Origin: Methylobacterium sp. 2A
GTDB taxonomy: Bacteria > Pseudomonadota > Alphaproteobacteria > Rhizobiales > Beijerinckiaceae
Length of the DNA: 64,000 nt
Reading direction: 5' to 3'
NCBI RefSeq assembly: GCF_009806555.1
Contig: NZ_VUOK01000058.1
Coordinates: 186,001-250,000, forward strand
The translations under genes were made by a program, and so were the position numbers. Below are positions 38,119 through 46,700 of this stretch, piece after piece (positions within the stretch are counted from its first letter, which is position 1; the number at the start of each line of letters is the position of its first letter). The notes beneath the pieces are model-generated. The model was not told the DNA's origin, made no database searches, and saw only the letters and a list, made by a program, of their open reading frames with translations.

Positions 38119-38144
38119 AACGGGTCAGCTGCGGCAAGAGTTCG
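38119..38144 (-). promoter_or_regulatory. Possible EcfG-type promoter of the LOV kinase gene
   Basis: On the minus strand CGAAC (38144-38140), a 17-bp spacer and CGTT (38122-38119) match the general-stress sigma EcfG consensus GGAAC-N16/17-CGTT with one mismatch at the first base. It lies about 80 bases before the kinase start. Confidence 0.35.
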
Positions 38145-38229
38145 GACCTGAAGCGCTTTCCTGACGAACTTCGATGGACAGAGTGCCGCACCGCCACCGA
38201 TTCCGGCCGATTCGGCCAGGATGTGAGGA

Positions 38230-41200
38230 TCAATGAAAATCCCGGCTGCGATACACCCGCCGGTCCGGGGGCACGCCGAAATCCGTATTCTCGGGCGGCA
38301 GCTTCATCCCGGCCTCGCGCAGGTCGCGGAGCGATGCGGTGAGATCGCGAAACCCCTCGGCCACGAGGTGGACCACCCCGCCCGCCCGCTGGATCCGGCC
38401 GCGCACCGCGAGGAACCTCGCCTGCATGGCGGCCCGGCGGTTGGCCTCGAACACCGCCTTCCAGACGATCACGTTGGCGATGCCGGTCTCGTCCTCGAGC
38501 GTCAGGAAGACCACGCCCTTGGCGGTGCCCGGCCTCTGGCGGATCAGCACGAGCCCCGCCACCGTCACCCGCGCGCCCTGGGGCAGGGACGGATCGCAAT
38601 GGGCCCGGGCCGGGATCGCGCCGATCCGGGCGAGGCGGCCGCGGAAGAAGGCGACCGGGTGCCCCTGGAGCGACAGGCCGGTGGCGGCGTAATCCTCGGC
38701 CACCGCCTCGGACGGGGCCAGGGCCGGCAGGTCCACCGCCGGCTCGTGCCGGAACAGGCCGTCATCGGCGTGCCACGCGAAGAGCGGCAGGGGCGCGTCG
38801 AGGAGATGGGCGCGGCGCTTGGAGCCGTCGGCCGCAAGATCCCCCTTGGCGGCCTTGCGGGATGACGTCCCCTCCAGGGTGCGGACCATCCACAGGGCGG
38901 CGCGCCGGTCGAGGCCGAGCGAGCGGAACGCATCCGCCTCGGCCAGCCGCTCCAGGGCGTTGCGGGGCAGGGCGAGGGACGCCTGCAGGCCCTCGATGCT
39001 GGCATAGCCGTTGGCCCGCAGCCGCACGAGCCGGCGCATCGCGGCCTCGGGCAGGCCGCGCACGACGCGCAGGCCGATCCGCACGGCGTGCCTCTCCGGA
39101 TCCCCGGCCGGCTCCAGGGTGCAGTCCCAGTCGCTGGCATTGACGCAGACGCCCCGCACCTCGACCCCGTGGGCGCGGGCGTCGCGCACGAGCTGGGCCG
39201 GCTGGTAGAAGCCCATCGGCTGGGCGTTGAGGATCGCGGCCAGGAAGACGTCGGGGTGCCGGCACTTCATCCAGGCCGAGGCGTAGACGAGGAGCGCGAA
39301 GCTCGCCGCGTGGCTTTCCGGGAAGCCGTAGGTCGAGAAGCCGCGGATCTGCGCGAAGCAGCGTTCGGCGAAGTCCTGGGGGTAGCCCCGGCGGGTCATG
39401 CCGCCCACGAATTTGTCCGCGAAGCCGCCGATCGAGCCGACATGGCGGAAGGTCGCCATGGCCCGGCGCAGGCCGTCGGCCTCGGCCGGGCTGAAGCCCG
39501 CCGCCGTGATGGCGATCTGCATGGCATGCTCCTGGAAGAGGGGCACGCCATAAGTCTTCTGAAGGACTTCCTTCAGCTCGTCGCGGTCGCCGTGGGCAGG
39601 ATCGGGCGAGGGATACTCCACCGGGTCGATCCCGGAGCGCCGCCGCAGGTAGGGATGGACCATGTCGCCCTGGATCGGGCCGGGGCGCACGATCGCCACC
39701 TGCACCACGAGGTCGTAGAATTCCTTCGGCTTCAGGCGCGGCAGCATCGACATCTGCGCCCGGCTCTCGACCTGGAACACGCCGACGGAATCGGCCTTCG
39801 CCAGCATCGCGTAGGTCTCGGAATCCTCCTGCGGCAGGTCGGCGAGCGTCGCGTAGAAGGTGCCGTGATCCTTCTCCAAAAAGTCCAGGCCGCGCTTGAG
39901 GCAGGTCAGCATGCCGAGCGCCAGCACGTCGACCTTCATCAGGCCGATCGCGTCGATGTCGTCCTTGTCCCACTCGATGAAGGTCCGGTCCGCCATGGCG
40001 CCGTTGCCCACCGGCACGGTCTCGTCGAGGCGCCCGCGGGTCAGCACGAAGCCGCCGACATGCTGCGACAGGTGGCGGGGGAAGCCGATCAGCTGGTGGG
40101 CGAGGTCGAGCGCCTGCCGGATCGCGGGGTTGGCGGGGTCGAGGCCGGCCTCGCGCACGTGCTGGTCCGGCATGCCGGTACCCCAGGAGCCCCAGACCGT
40201 GTCGGCGATCGCCGCGGTCACGTCCTCGGTCAGCCCTAAGACCTTGCCGACCTCGCGGATCGCCATGCGCGGGCGGTAGTGGATCACCGTGGCGCAGAGG
40301 GCGGCGCGCTCCCGGCCGTAGCGGGCATAGAGGTGCTGGATCACCTCCTCCCGGCGCTCGTGCTCGAAATCGACGTCGATGTCGGGGGGCTCGCCCCGGT
40401 TCTCCGAGATGAAGCGGGCGAAGAGCAGCCGGTGCTTCGACGGGTCCACCGCGGTGATGCCGAGGCAGAAGCACACGGCGGAATTGGCCGCCGAGCCCCG
40501 GCCCTGGCAGAGGATGCCCTTGCTGCGGGCAAATTCGACCACGTCGAACAGGGTCAGGAAGTAGCGGGCGTAATCCATCTTGGCGATGAGCCGCAGCTCG
40601 TCGCGGAGGGTCTTCGCGACGGCATCCGGGATGTCGCCGGCATAGCGCCAGCGCGCCCGCTCCCAGGTCTTCTCCTCCAGATATTCCTGCGGCGTGCGTC
40701 CGGGGGGCACGGGCTCTTCCGGGTACTCGTAGTGCAGCTCCGACAGGCTGAAACCGCAGGCCTCGGCGATCTCGACGGTGCGGGAGAGGGCCTCCGGATG
40801 GTCGGCGAACAGCCGCGCCATCTCGGGCGGCGGCTTCAGGTGGCGCTCGGCATTGGCCTCCAGGCGGTAGCCGGCCTCCCCGATCCGGCAGCCCTCGCGG
40901 ATGCAGGTGACCACGTCCTGCAGCGGGCGCCTTTCGGGATGGTGATAGAGCGCGTCCGAGACCGCGACCATCGGGGCGCCGGCGGCCGCGCCCAGCTCGG
41001 CGAGAAGCCCGAGGCGCCGCCTTTCGTCGCCCCGGCGCGTGTGGCTCGCCCCGAGGAAGGTCCGGCCCGGCGCCGCGGCGGCGAGCGCCTCCAGCCGCGC
41101 CCGGAATCCCTCCGGCAGGCGCCTTGCCGGCGGCATGGCGACGAAGATCTGTCCCTCGGCGGCCTCCAGCATCTCGGCGAAGGCGAAGCGGCACGCGCCC

Positions 41201-41526
41201 TTGCGGACGCGGCGGTTGCCGAGGGTGAGCAGCCGGCACAGGCGCCCCCAGGCTGGCCGGTCCATCGGGTAGGTGACGGCCTCGAACCCCTCCTCGGTGA
41301 CGAGGCGCACCCCCGGCAGGATCCGGATTCTTGTCCCCTCCGCCTCCAGCGCCCGCGCCGCCGCATGCGCCCGGACCACGCCGGCCACGGTGTTGCGGTC
41401 GGCGATGCCGATCGCCGGCAGGCCGTAGGACGCCGCCTGCACGACGTAGTCCTGCGGGTGCGACGCGCCGTGCAGAAAGGAGAAGTTCGTGGTGACGGCG
41501 AGTTCGGCGTAAGCGAGGTCGGTCAC
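38230..41526 (-). CDS. dnaE2: Error-prone DNA polymerase DnaE2 (ImuC)
   Basis: Translesion C-family polymerase of the SOS mutasome, 1098 residues. The PHP region starts YAELAVTTNFSFLHGASHPQ. The catalytic region includes GRGSAANSAVCFCLGITAVD and the aspartates of PPDIDVDFEHERR near residue 390. The C-terminal OB-fold has ARVTVAGLVLIRQRPGTAKG, VVFLTLEDETG. GTG 41526 overlaps the imuB stop as GTGA, indicating coupling. The open frame continues upstream but is a shadow of imuB. It is part of the imuA-imuB-dnaE2 operon under a LexA box at 44057-44071. Confidence 0.96.
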   Translation of the reverse strand: MTDLAYAELAVTTNFSFLHGASHPQDYVVQAASYGLPAIGIADRNTVAGVVRAHAAARALEAEGTRIRILPGVRLVTEEGFEAVTYPMDRPAWGRLCRLLTLGNRRVRKGACRFAFAEMLEAAEGQIFVAMPPARRLPEGFRARLEALAAAAPGRTFLGASHTRRGDERRRLGLLAELGAAAGAPMVAVSDALYHHPERRPLQDVVTCIREGCRIGEAGYRLEANAERHLKPPPEMARLFADHPEALSRTVEIAEACGFSLSELHYEYPEEPVPPGRTPQEYLEEKTWERARWRYAGDIPDAVAKTLRDELRLIAKMDYARYFLTLFDVVEFARSKGILCQGRGSAANSAVCFCLGITAVDPSKHRLLFARFISENRGEPPDIDVDFEHERREEVIQHLYARYGRERAALCATVIHYRPRMAIREVGKVLGLTEDVTAAIADTVWGSWGTGMPDQHVREAGLDPANPAIRQALDLAHQLIGFPRHLSQHVGGFVLTRGRLDETVPVGNGAMADRTFIEWDKDDIDAIGLMKVDVLALGMLTCLKRGLDFLEKDHGTFYATLADLPQEDSETYAMLAKADSVGVFQVESRAQMSMLPRLKPKEFYDLVVQVAIVRPGPIQGDMVHPYLRRRSGIDPVEYPSPDPAHGDRDELKEVLQKTYGVPLFQEHAMQIAITAAGFSPAEADGLRRAMATFRHVGSIGGFADKFVGGMTRRGYPQDFAERCFAQIRGFSTYGFPESHAASFALLVYASAWMKCRHPDVFLAAILNAQPMGFYQPAQLVRDARAHGVEVRGVCVNASDWDCTLEPAGDPERHAVRIGLRVVRGLPEAAMRRLVRLRANGYASIEGLQASLALPRNALERLAEADAFRSLGLDRRAALWMVRTLEGTSSRKAAKGDLAADGSKRRAHLLDAPLPLFAWHADDGLFRHEPAVDLPALAPSEAVAEDYAATGLSLQGHPVAFFRGRLARIGAIPARAHCDPSLPQGARVTVAGLVLIRQRPGTAKGVVFLTLEDETGIANVIVWKAVFEANRRAAMQARFLAVRGRIQRAGGVVHLVAEGFRDLTASLRDLREAGMKLPPENTDFGVPPDRRVYRSRDFH

Positions 41527-43307
41527 GCGAACAGCCCGTGGACGTACCACGCGGCCGGGCGGCCGGGGGCGTGCGGCCCGTCGCGGTAGAGCCAGAGCCG
41601 GTGCCCGGCCTCGCATTCGACGCGGTAATAGTCGCGGGGCTCGCCCGGCTCGCGCCACCACTCGGCTTCGATCCGCTCCGGCCCCTCGGCATGGGCGACC
41701 CGGTGGATCTGCGCCCGCCAGCGGAAGCGCCGGGGCGGCCCCTCGGGCACGGTCGAGAGCACGTCGCAGGCGGCCTCGCCCCGGGGGAACAGCACCAGGG
41801 GGCGGGGCGGGAGGTGATCGGGCCAGGGGGAGGCAGACAGGGAGCTGTCGGACCCGCGCCTCTCCCTCCCCCCTCTGCGGGGGAGGGTACCCTGCGCAGC
41901 AGGGGGGGCCGGGACGAAGTCCCGCAAGAGGGGAGCGGCGGTGCAGAACGGGGCGCCGGCCTTCACATCTGCTCCGCCAGATCCTGAACCCGCGCTCCCC
42001 TCTCCCGACCCGCTTCGCGGGCCACCCTCCCCCGCAGAGGGGGGAGGGAGTGGCGCCTGTGTCCGGCCACGGCCCAAACCCGGCACCGATCCATGCCCCT
42101 CTCCGGCCACCCAAAGAACACCCCGGCCCGCCCGCTCCGGCAGGTGGCTCGCCCGCGGTTCGAGCCGCAGCAGCGCCCGCCCGAGCCGCTGCGCCAGGGC
42201 GTCGGCCAGGAACCCGACCCCGTCGCCCACGGATGCCGCGCCGAGATCCGTCTGCCGGGCCGGCATGGTCCCGGTCACCGTCACGGCGAGCGCCACCGTT
42301 TCGAAGCCGAAGCCGGCATCGAGGCCCGATCCCAGCCGGTCGAGGCGCAGCGACACCAGGGCGGCGACCCGCTCCGGATCGCGCTCGGGGCGGGACAGGC
42401 CGAGATCGAGGGCGCGCAAGGCCCCGTCGACCCGGTGGAGGGTGAGCCGCAGGGCGCAGGCGCCGAGCCCGTCCCGCTCCAGCCGGGGGGCGAGCTCCGC
42501 CATCAGGTCCCGGGCGGTCCGGACGATATCCGATTGCCGGCCGATCGGGTCGAGAAAGCCGCGGGCGGCGGCGTAGTCGGCCGCCTCCGTCAGGGGCGCC
42601 AGCGGCTCGGGCCGGCGGCCCAGGGCCTGATCGAGCCGCAGCAGCAGCGCTTCGCCGAACCGGCGGGCGAGGGGGCCGCGGGGCAGGGCGTCGAGCGCAC
42701 CGATCCGGCGCAGGCCGAGCCGCTTCAGGCCCGCGACCGTGCCGGGATCGAGCCGCAGGGCCTCCACGGGCAATCCCCGCAGCGCCTCGGCGGCCCCGCC
42801 CGGCGGCACGACGATCCGGTCGGCCCCGCCGTGGCGGGCCAGCGCGAAGGCGGCGCCGGGGGTGTCGGCCAGTGCGATCCGCGCCGGGATGTTCGCCCGC
42901 GCGAGCCGGCCCGCCAGATCGCCGACGAGATTTGCCTCGCCGCCGCGCAGATGGCTCGCCCAGGCGACGTCGATGTAGAGCCCGTCCGAGGCCTCGGCCG
43001 GCCCGAACGGCGCCACGAGGGGCGCGTAGCGGGAGGCCCAGCGGCAGAGGCGCAGCAGGGCGTCCCGGTCGGCATCCGGATCGGCGGGATGGACCCGGAG
43101 CGGCACGCCGATCCGCGCCCGGACCCGCCCCAGGGGCTCACCGGGCCGCAGGCCCAGCGCCTGGGCGGCCGGATCGAGGGCGAGGAGCCGCAGGCCGCCC
43201 GGCCCCTCGGCCGCCACCGCCATCGGGCCGCCCTCAGGCGCGAGACCGGCCCGACGCAGCCGCGTCACCGGCCAGTGGCTCAGGCAGATGCAGACGATGC
43301 GCGGCAT
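41523..43307 (-). CDS. imuB: ImuB, Y-family polymerase-like mutasome protein with repeat insertion
   Basis: Catalytically inactive DinB-like protein that bridges the beta clamp, ImuA and DnaE2. The 594-residue product starts MPRIVCICLSHWPVTRLRRA and shows the Y-family palm and finger (SDGLYIDVAWASHLRGGEAN) and little-finger region up to about residue 400. The terminal wHTH-like part is GYRVECEAGHRLWLYRDGPH-type sequence near the C-terminus. Between them a 63-codon low-complexity stretch (about residues 420-482) is encoded by a 189-bp inverted-repeat element inserted in frame. Other ImuB proteins are about 60 residues shorter. The start overlaps imuA by 74 bases. Confidence 0.93.
   Translation of the reverse strand: MPRIVCICLSHWPVTRLRRAGLAPEGGPMAVAAEGPGGLRLLALDPAAQALGLRPGEPLGRVRARIGVPLRVHPADPDADRDALLRLCRWASRYAPLVAPFGPAEASDGLYIDVAWASHLRGGEANLVGDLAGRLARANIPARIALADTPGAAFALARHGGADRIVVPPGGAAEALRGLPVEALRLDPGTVAGLKRLGLRRIGALDALPRGPLARRFGEALLLRLDQALGRRPEPLAPLTEAADYAAARGFLDPIGRQSDIVRTARDLMAELAPRLERDGLGACALRLTLHRVDGALRALDLGLSRPERDPERVAALVSLRLDRLGSGLDAGFGFETVALAVTVTGTMPARQTDLGAASVGDGVGFLADALAQRLGRALLRLEPRASHLPERAGRGVLWVAGEGHGSVPGLGRGRTQAPLPPPSAGEGGPRSGSGEGSAGSGSGGADVKAGAPFCTAAPLLRDFVPAPPAAQGTLPRRGGRERRGSDSSLSASPWPDHLPPRPLVLFPRGEAACDVLSTVPEGPPRRFRWRAQIHRVAHAEGPERIEAEWWREPGEPRDYYRVECEAGHRLWLYRDGPHAPGRPAAWYVHGLFA
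41862..42050. repeat. 189-bp inverted-repeat element inside imuB, family C
   Basis: The ends are perfect 26-bp inverted repeats (41862-41887 and 42025-42050; core CTCTGCGGGGGAGGG). The length is exactly 63 codons, so the imuB frame is kept. The interior holds further small palindromes (for example CCCTGCGCAGCAGGG at 41889-41903 and CCGCTTCGCGG near 42011). It has the look of a MITE-like or REP-like element captured into a coding sequence. Confidence 0.9.
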
Positions 43308-44025
43308 GGTCCCACTCCAGAAGCCAGTCACCGCCGCGCCCATTGCGGCAACGTTCGAGCCGCGCCCGCCAGCGCGGCCTGTCGAGGGTGCCGAACCGGT
43401 CCCGGGAGGCGGGGGCGGCGGCGATCCGCCAGCGGGTGGCGGCGCCGTTGGGCATCCCAGCCGCCGCGGGCCGCAGGAGCAGCAGCAGCGGCGGGTCGGG
43501 GCCTTCCGCGGCGAGTTGCAGGCGCCGGCCGGGCTTCAGCGGCAGCCCGTCCCGCAGGAGGCCGATCAGGGCCGCCAGGGCGCGGGCGTGCAGGGCCGCC
43601 TCCAGGGCGCGAAACACCTCTCCGTCGCCGCCCGCCTCCAGGAGGAGCAGGCGGCCGGGATCGAGGCCGAGGCCCATGAGCCCGTGGCCGTAGGGCAGGG
43701 GCTCGCCGGGGGCGGCGGCAATCAGCGCCTCCCCGGACACCCGGGACAGGTGGAGGGCGCAGAGCGCGAGGGCAAAGCCGAGGGCCGCGACCCCGTCCGC
43801 CGGCCCGGCCGGCGCGATCTCGTGCGGCGGCCCGAGGGCGAGGCCCCCGCCGGGCAGGTGGGCGTCGAGGGCCGGCAGGCCGAGCGGCAGGATCGGGCAT
43901 GAGACTCGCCCGTCGGCCGGCGGCACGAGCTGCGCCCGCAGGGCCGCCAGCCGCGCCCGGGCTTCGCCGCGCGCGGGGGTCCGCCCAGACGCGCGCCCCG
44001 TCTCGTCCGCAGGGTCCAGCCCCAT
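43234..44025 (-). CDS. imuA: ImuA, RecA-like mutasome component
   Basis: SOS-induced protein required with ImuB and DnaE2 for damage-induced mutagenesis. The 263-residue product resembles the RecA-fold ImuA family: SCPILPLGLPALDAHLPGGG then LALGPPHEIAPAGPADG in the place of a degenerate Walker region. DGEVFRALEAALHARALAAL follows, with a C-terminal basic tail RWRARLERCRNGRGGDWLLE. It overlaps imuB by 74 bases. The start at 44025 is 32 bases from the LexA box. Confidence 0.9.
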   Translation of the reverse strand: MGLDPADETGRASGRTPARGEARARLAALRAQLVPPADGRVSCPILPLGLPALDAHLPGGGLALGPPHEIAPAGPADGVAALGFALALCALHLSRVSGEALIAAAPGEPLPYGHGLMGLGLDPGRLLLLEAGGDGEVFRALEAALHARALAALIGLLRDGLPLKPGRRLQLAAEGPDPPLLLLLRPAAAGMPNGAATRWRIAAAPASRDRFGTLDRPRWRARLERCRNGRGGDWLLEWDHAAHRLHLPEPLAGDAAASGRSRA

Positions 44026-44056
44026 CTCCGTCGGCTCCGGTCATGGCGGACGATAG

Positions 44057-44071
44057 GAACATAACAGGAAC
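44057..44071 (-). promoter_or_regulatory. LexA operator (SOS box) of the imuA-imuB-dnaE2 operon
   Basis: GAACATAACAGGAAC on the plus strand; GTTC-N7-GTTC on the minus strand (GTTCCTGTTATGTTC). It is an exact alphaproteobacterial LexA operator 32 bases before imuA. It overlaps a possible promoter with TTGAAT (-35) and CTATCG (-10) spaced by 17 bp. Confidence 0.88.
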
Positions 44072-44257
44072 ACATTCAAACGGTTTCCGGGGGGTCTTGG
44101 AATCGCGCGTCCGTGCAGCAGCTTGGCCTGTGGACGGGTGTGGACGCCTGTGGAATCGGCCGTCGCTGCCGGTTTCAACGGCCCCGGTTGACCGCAATCG
44201 CAGGGCGAGCCCACAAGTCGGCTGCCGCGTGCCGGACGCGGTCGATACGGACCGCGC

Positions 44258-45124
44258 ATGCGCTCGCCCCTCGCCCTCACGCTCCTGCTCGCCCTGTCGG
44301 GGGCGGCTCTGGCCCAGCAACCGGCGGATCCGGGGGGCGCGGCTCCATCCGCCCCGGGGCGCCCGCATCGGGCACAGGGCCGGCCTCCCCAGCAGCCGAA
44401 CCAGCCGATCATGGTCTACGACGCCCGCATCGAGGCCGGCGACCTGCGGGTCTCGGGCTCGGTCCGCAAGCCCGGCGCCATCGTGGTGCTGGACGACGAC
44501 ATCTCGATCCAGGCCGACCGGCGCGGCCGGTTCGTGTTCCGCGTGCCCTACCGGCCCGCGACCTGCGTGGTGACGCTGAAATCCGAGCCGGACGAGCGCG
44601 AGGCGGTGGTGGCGAACTGCGCCCCCGAGGGCCCCCCGGGCCCGCCCGGCCCCCAGGGCGCCGCCGGGCCGCCCGGCGAGCCGGGGGCCAAGGGTGATCC
44701 AGGTCCCCAGGGTGAGACGGGTCCCAAGGGAGATGCCGGTCCCAAAGGGGAAGCAGGTCCCAAGGGGGAAGCAGGTCCCAAGGGCGAGGCCGGCCCTCAG
44801 GGTCCGGCCGGTCCGCAGGGCGCCCCCGGCCCGAAGGGCGAGCCAGGCGAGAGGGGGGCTCCGGGCCTTCAGGGCATTCCGGGACCGCGGGGTCAGGCCG
44901 GTCCGGCGGGCGGGACGGGGGTGCGGGGCGAGGCCGGCGCGTCCGCCGCCCTGCGGCCGGTGCGCAAATCCGGCTGCGCGGGCGGCTGCACCGTGACCTG
45001 CGAGGCCGGCGAGACGCTGGTCACCGCCCATTGCCTCAAGGCCGGCACGCCGAGCTATGACGGGGAGGGCGCCGCCTGCCCGGCAGAGGCGGCGGGGATC
45101 GTGGGCTTCTGCACGCGGCCATAG
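44258..45124 (+). CDS. Secreted collagen-like protein
   Basis: A 288-residue protein with a signal peptide (MRSPLALTLLLALSGAALAQ, cut after ALA). Residues about 50-120 form a beta-rich N-terminal domain. Residues 125-226 are 34 uninterrupted Gly-X-Y triplets (GPP GPQ GEP GPK GEA and similar), as in collagen. The C-terminal about 50 residues carry six Cys (GCAGGC, TCEAG, HCLKAG, AACPAE, GFCTRP), probably disulfide-bonded and able to trimerise the stalk. Likely a surface or periplasmic triple-helical protein; role unknown. It is divergent from the imuA operon. Confidence 0.85.
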   Translation: MRSPLALTLLLALSGAALAQQPADPGGAAPSAPGRPHRAQGRPPQQPNQPIMVYDARIEAGDLRVSGSVRKPGAIVVLDDDISIQADRRGRFVFRVPYRPATCVVTLKSEPDEREAVVANCAPEGPPGPPGPQGAAGPPGEPGAKGDPGPQGETGPKGDAGPKGEAGPKGEAGPKGEAGPQGPAGPQGAPGPKGEPGERGAPGLQGIPGPRGQAGPAGGTGVRGEAGASAALRPVRKSGCAGGCTVTCEAGETLVTAHCLKAGTPSYDGEGAACPAEAAGIVGFCTRP

Positions 45125-45134
45125 ATCACCGACC

Positions 45135-46352
45135 TCAGCCGCCGGTCTCGGCCAGCCAGTCGAGCATCCCGGCGGCGGCCGCCCGGCCGCCCGCGATGGC
45201 GCCCTGGAGCAGGTAGCCGCCGGTCGGGGCCTCCCAGTCGAGCATCTCGCCGGCCAGGAACAGGCCGGGATGGGCGCGTAGCATCGACCGCCCGTCGATC
45301 GCGTCGAGCCGGACCCCGCCCGCCGTCGAGATCGCCCGCTCGATCGGCACCGGGGCCGTGAGGGTCAGCGGCGCGGCCTTGATCAGCCCGGCGAGCGCTC
45401 CGGGATCGGCCGGGAGTGTGGCGTCGGCCGCCTCGCGCAGGAGGCTAGCCGCCACGGGCGGGAGCCCCGCGGCCTTGCGCAGCCGGGTCGCGACCGAGTC
45501 CCCGGGCCGGGCGCCGGACAGGCGGCGGGCGAGGGCGTCCTGGGTCAGGTCGGGGCGCAGATCGATGACGAGCTCGGCGCTGCCCCGGGCGGCGATCGCC
45601 TCGCGCAGGGTGCGGGACAGGGCGTAGACCGCGCCGCCCTCGAGGCCGTCTTGCGTGATCACGGCCTCGCCCCGCGCGCTGGCGCCGTCGCAGGCCAGCG
45701 CGATCCGCTTCAGCGGCGCGCCGGCGAAGCGCTGCCGGAACAGGTCGGACCACGCCACCGCGAAGCCGACATTGGCCGGGCGCAGGGGCGCCACCGCCAC
45801 GCCGAGCCCTTCGAGGAGCGGCACCCAGCGCCCGTCCGAGCCGAGCCGCGGCCAGCTCGCCCCGCCGAGCGCCAGCAGGGTCGCCCGGGGCCGGATCTCA
45901 AGGGGGCCGTCCGGGGTCTCGAACGTCAGCGCCGCACCCAGGGCCGTGAGCCGGTGCCGGGTCCGGAACCGGACGCCGAGGCGTTCGAGCCGCGCCAGCC
46001 ATCCCCGCAACAGGGGCGAGGCCTTGAAGCTCCGCGGGAAGACGCGCCCGCTCGATCCGACGAAGGTCGGCTCGCCGAGCTCCGCGCACCAGTCCCGCAG
46101 GGCCTCGGGCGGGAAGGCCGCGATGGCGGCGTCGAGGTATCCCGGCGGATGGTAGCGGGCGAGGAAGTCCGGCCGCGTCTCGCTGTGCGTGATGTTGAGT
46201 CCACCCCGCCCGGCGATCAGCAGCTTGCGGGCGACCGAGGGCATACGCTCGTAGACCGTGACCGCGCAGCCGGCCTCGCCCAGCACCTCGGCCGCGGCGA
46301 GCCCGGCCGGCCCGCCGCCCACGATGGCGATCTCGTCCCTGTCCTGCGGCAT
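45135..46352 (-). CDS. BaiN/HI0933-family flavoprotein
   Basis: FAD-dependent oxidoreductase of the HI0933/TIGR03862 group, 405 residues. The N-terminal Rossmann motif is IAIVGGGPAGLAAAEVLGEA, followed by RKLLIAGRGGLNITHSE, the family signature. A C-terminal FAD segment is LFLAGEMLDWEAPTGGYLLQ, then GAIAGGRAAA. The in vivo substrate of this family is mostly unknown. ATG 46352 (MPQDRDEIAIVGGG) is the natural start; an earlier ATG would begin inside a family B repeat. Confidence 0.88.
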   Translation of the reverse strand: MPQDRDEIAIVGGGPAGLAAAEVLGEAGCAVTVYERMPSVARKLLIAGRGGLNITHSETRPDFLARYHPPGYLDAAIAAFPPEALRDWCAELGEPTFVGSSGRVFPRSFKASPLLRGWLARLERLGVRFRTRHRLTALGAALTFETPDGPLEIRPRATLLALGGASWPRLGSDGRWVPLLEGLGVAVAPLRPANVGFAVAWSDLFRQRFAGAPLKRIALACDGASARGEAVITQDGLEGGAVYALSRTLREAIAARGSAELVIDLRPDLTQDALARRLSGARPGDSVATRLRKAAGLPPVAASLLREAADATLPADPGALAGLIKAAPLTLTAPVPIERAISTAGGVRLDAIDGRSMLRAHPGLFLAGEMLDWEAPTGGYLLQGAIAGGRAAAAGMLDWLAETGG

Positions 46353-46440
46353 CCGCCCGGAGAGCGGCAGGCAGGCCGGTCCTGTCAAGGGCGGGACCGT
46401 GGCGAGCGGGCTGACGTGGAAGCCGCTTCGCGGCGCGTCC

Positions 46441-46566
46441 CGCGCCGGCTCCCGGATCGCATTCCGCTGGCGCTGCATGCGCCCGGGACAGGGAAGCGTT
46501 TCCTTCGGCACCACCCCTGTCCCGGACAGGTGAAGCGACAGCGGAATCTGATCTGGGCCTTAGCAC
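46441..46566. repeat. Inverted-repeat units, family B copy 2
   Basis: Two units related to the arms of the 18874-19037 element occur here (about 46441-46493 and 46513-46565). Shared blocks are the GCATGCGCCCGGGA and CCGGACAGGTG ends, and CAGCGGAAT. They are in the opposite relative orientation to copy 1, with the outer ends facing each other. The 348-base gap between the flavoprotein and MFS genes holds this repeat and otherwise nothing recognisable. Confidence 0.75.
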
Positions 46567-46700
46567 GGGACTCGCGGCGAAGCGGCTCCGTATCAGCGGA
46601 ACCCGGACCCGCAGAACAAAATTCTCCTTCATCCCGAAGCTGCCGCACGCGACGCGCCAGGCTCGGCCGCGCCCACCCCGAACCGCAGAGGCTCAGACAC

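Noticed and set aside
41527..42114. Upstream extension of dnaE2 in frame
   Set aside because: This part overlaps imuB in another frame and includes the repeat element. The GTG overlapping the imuB stop gives the normal DnaE2 N-terminus.
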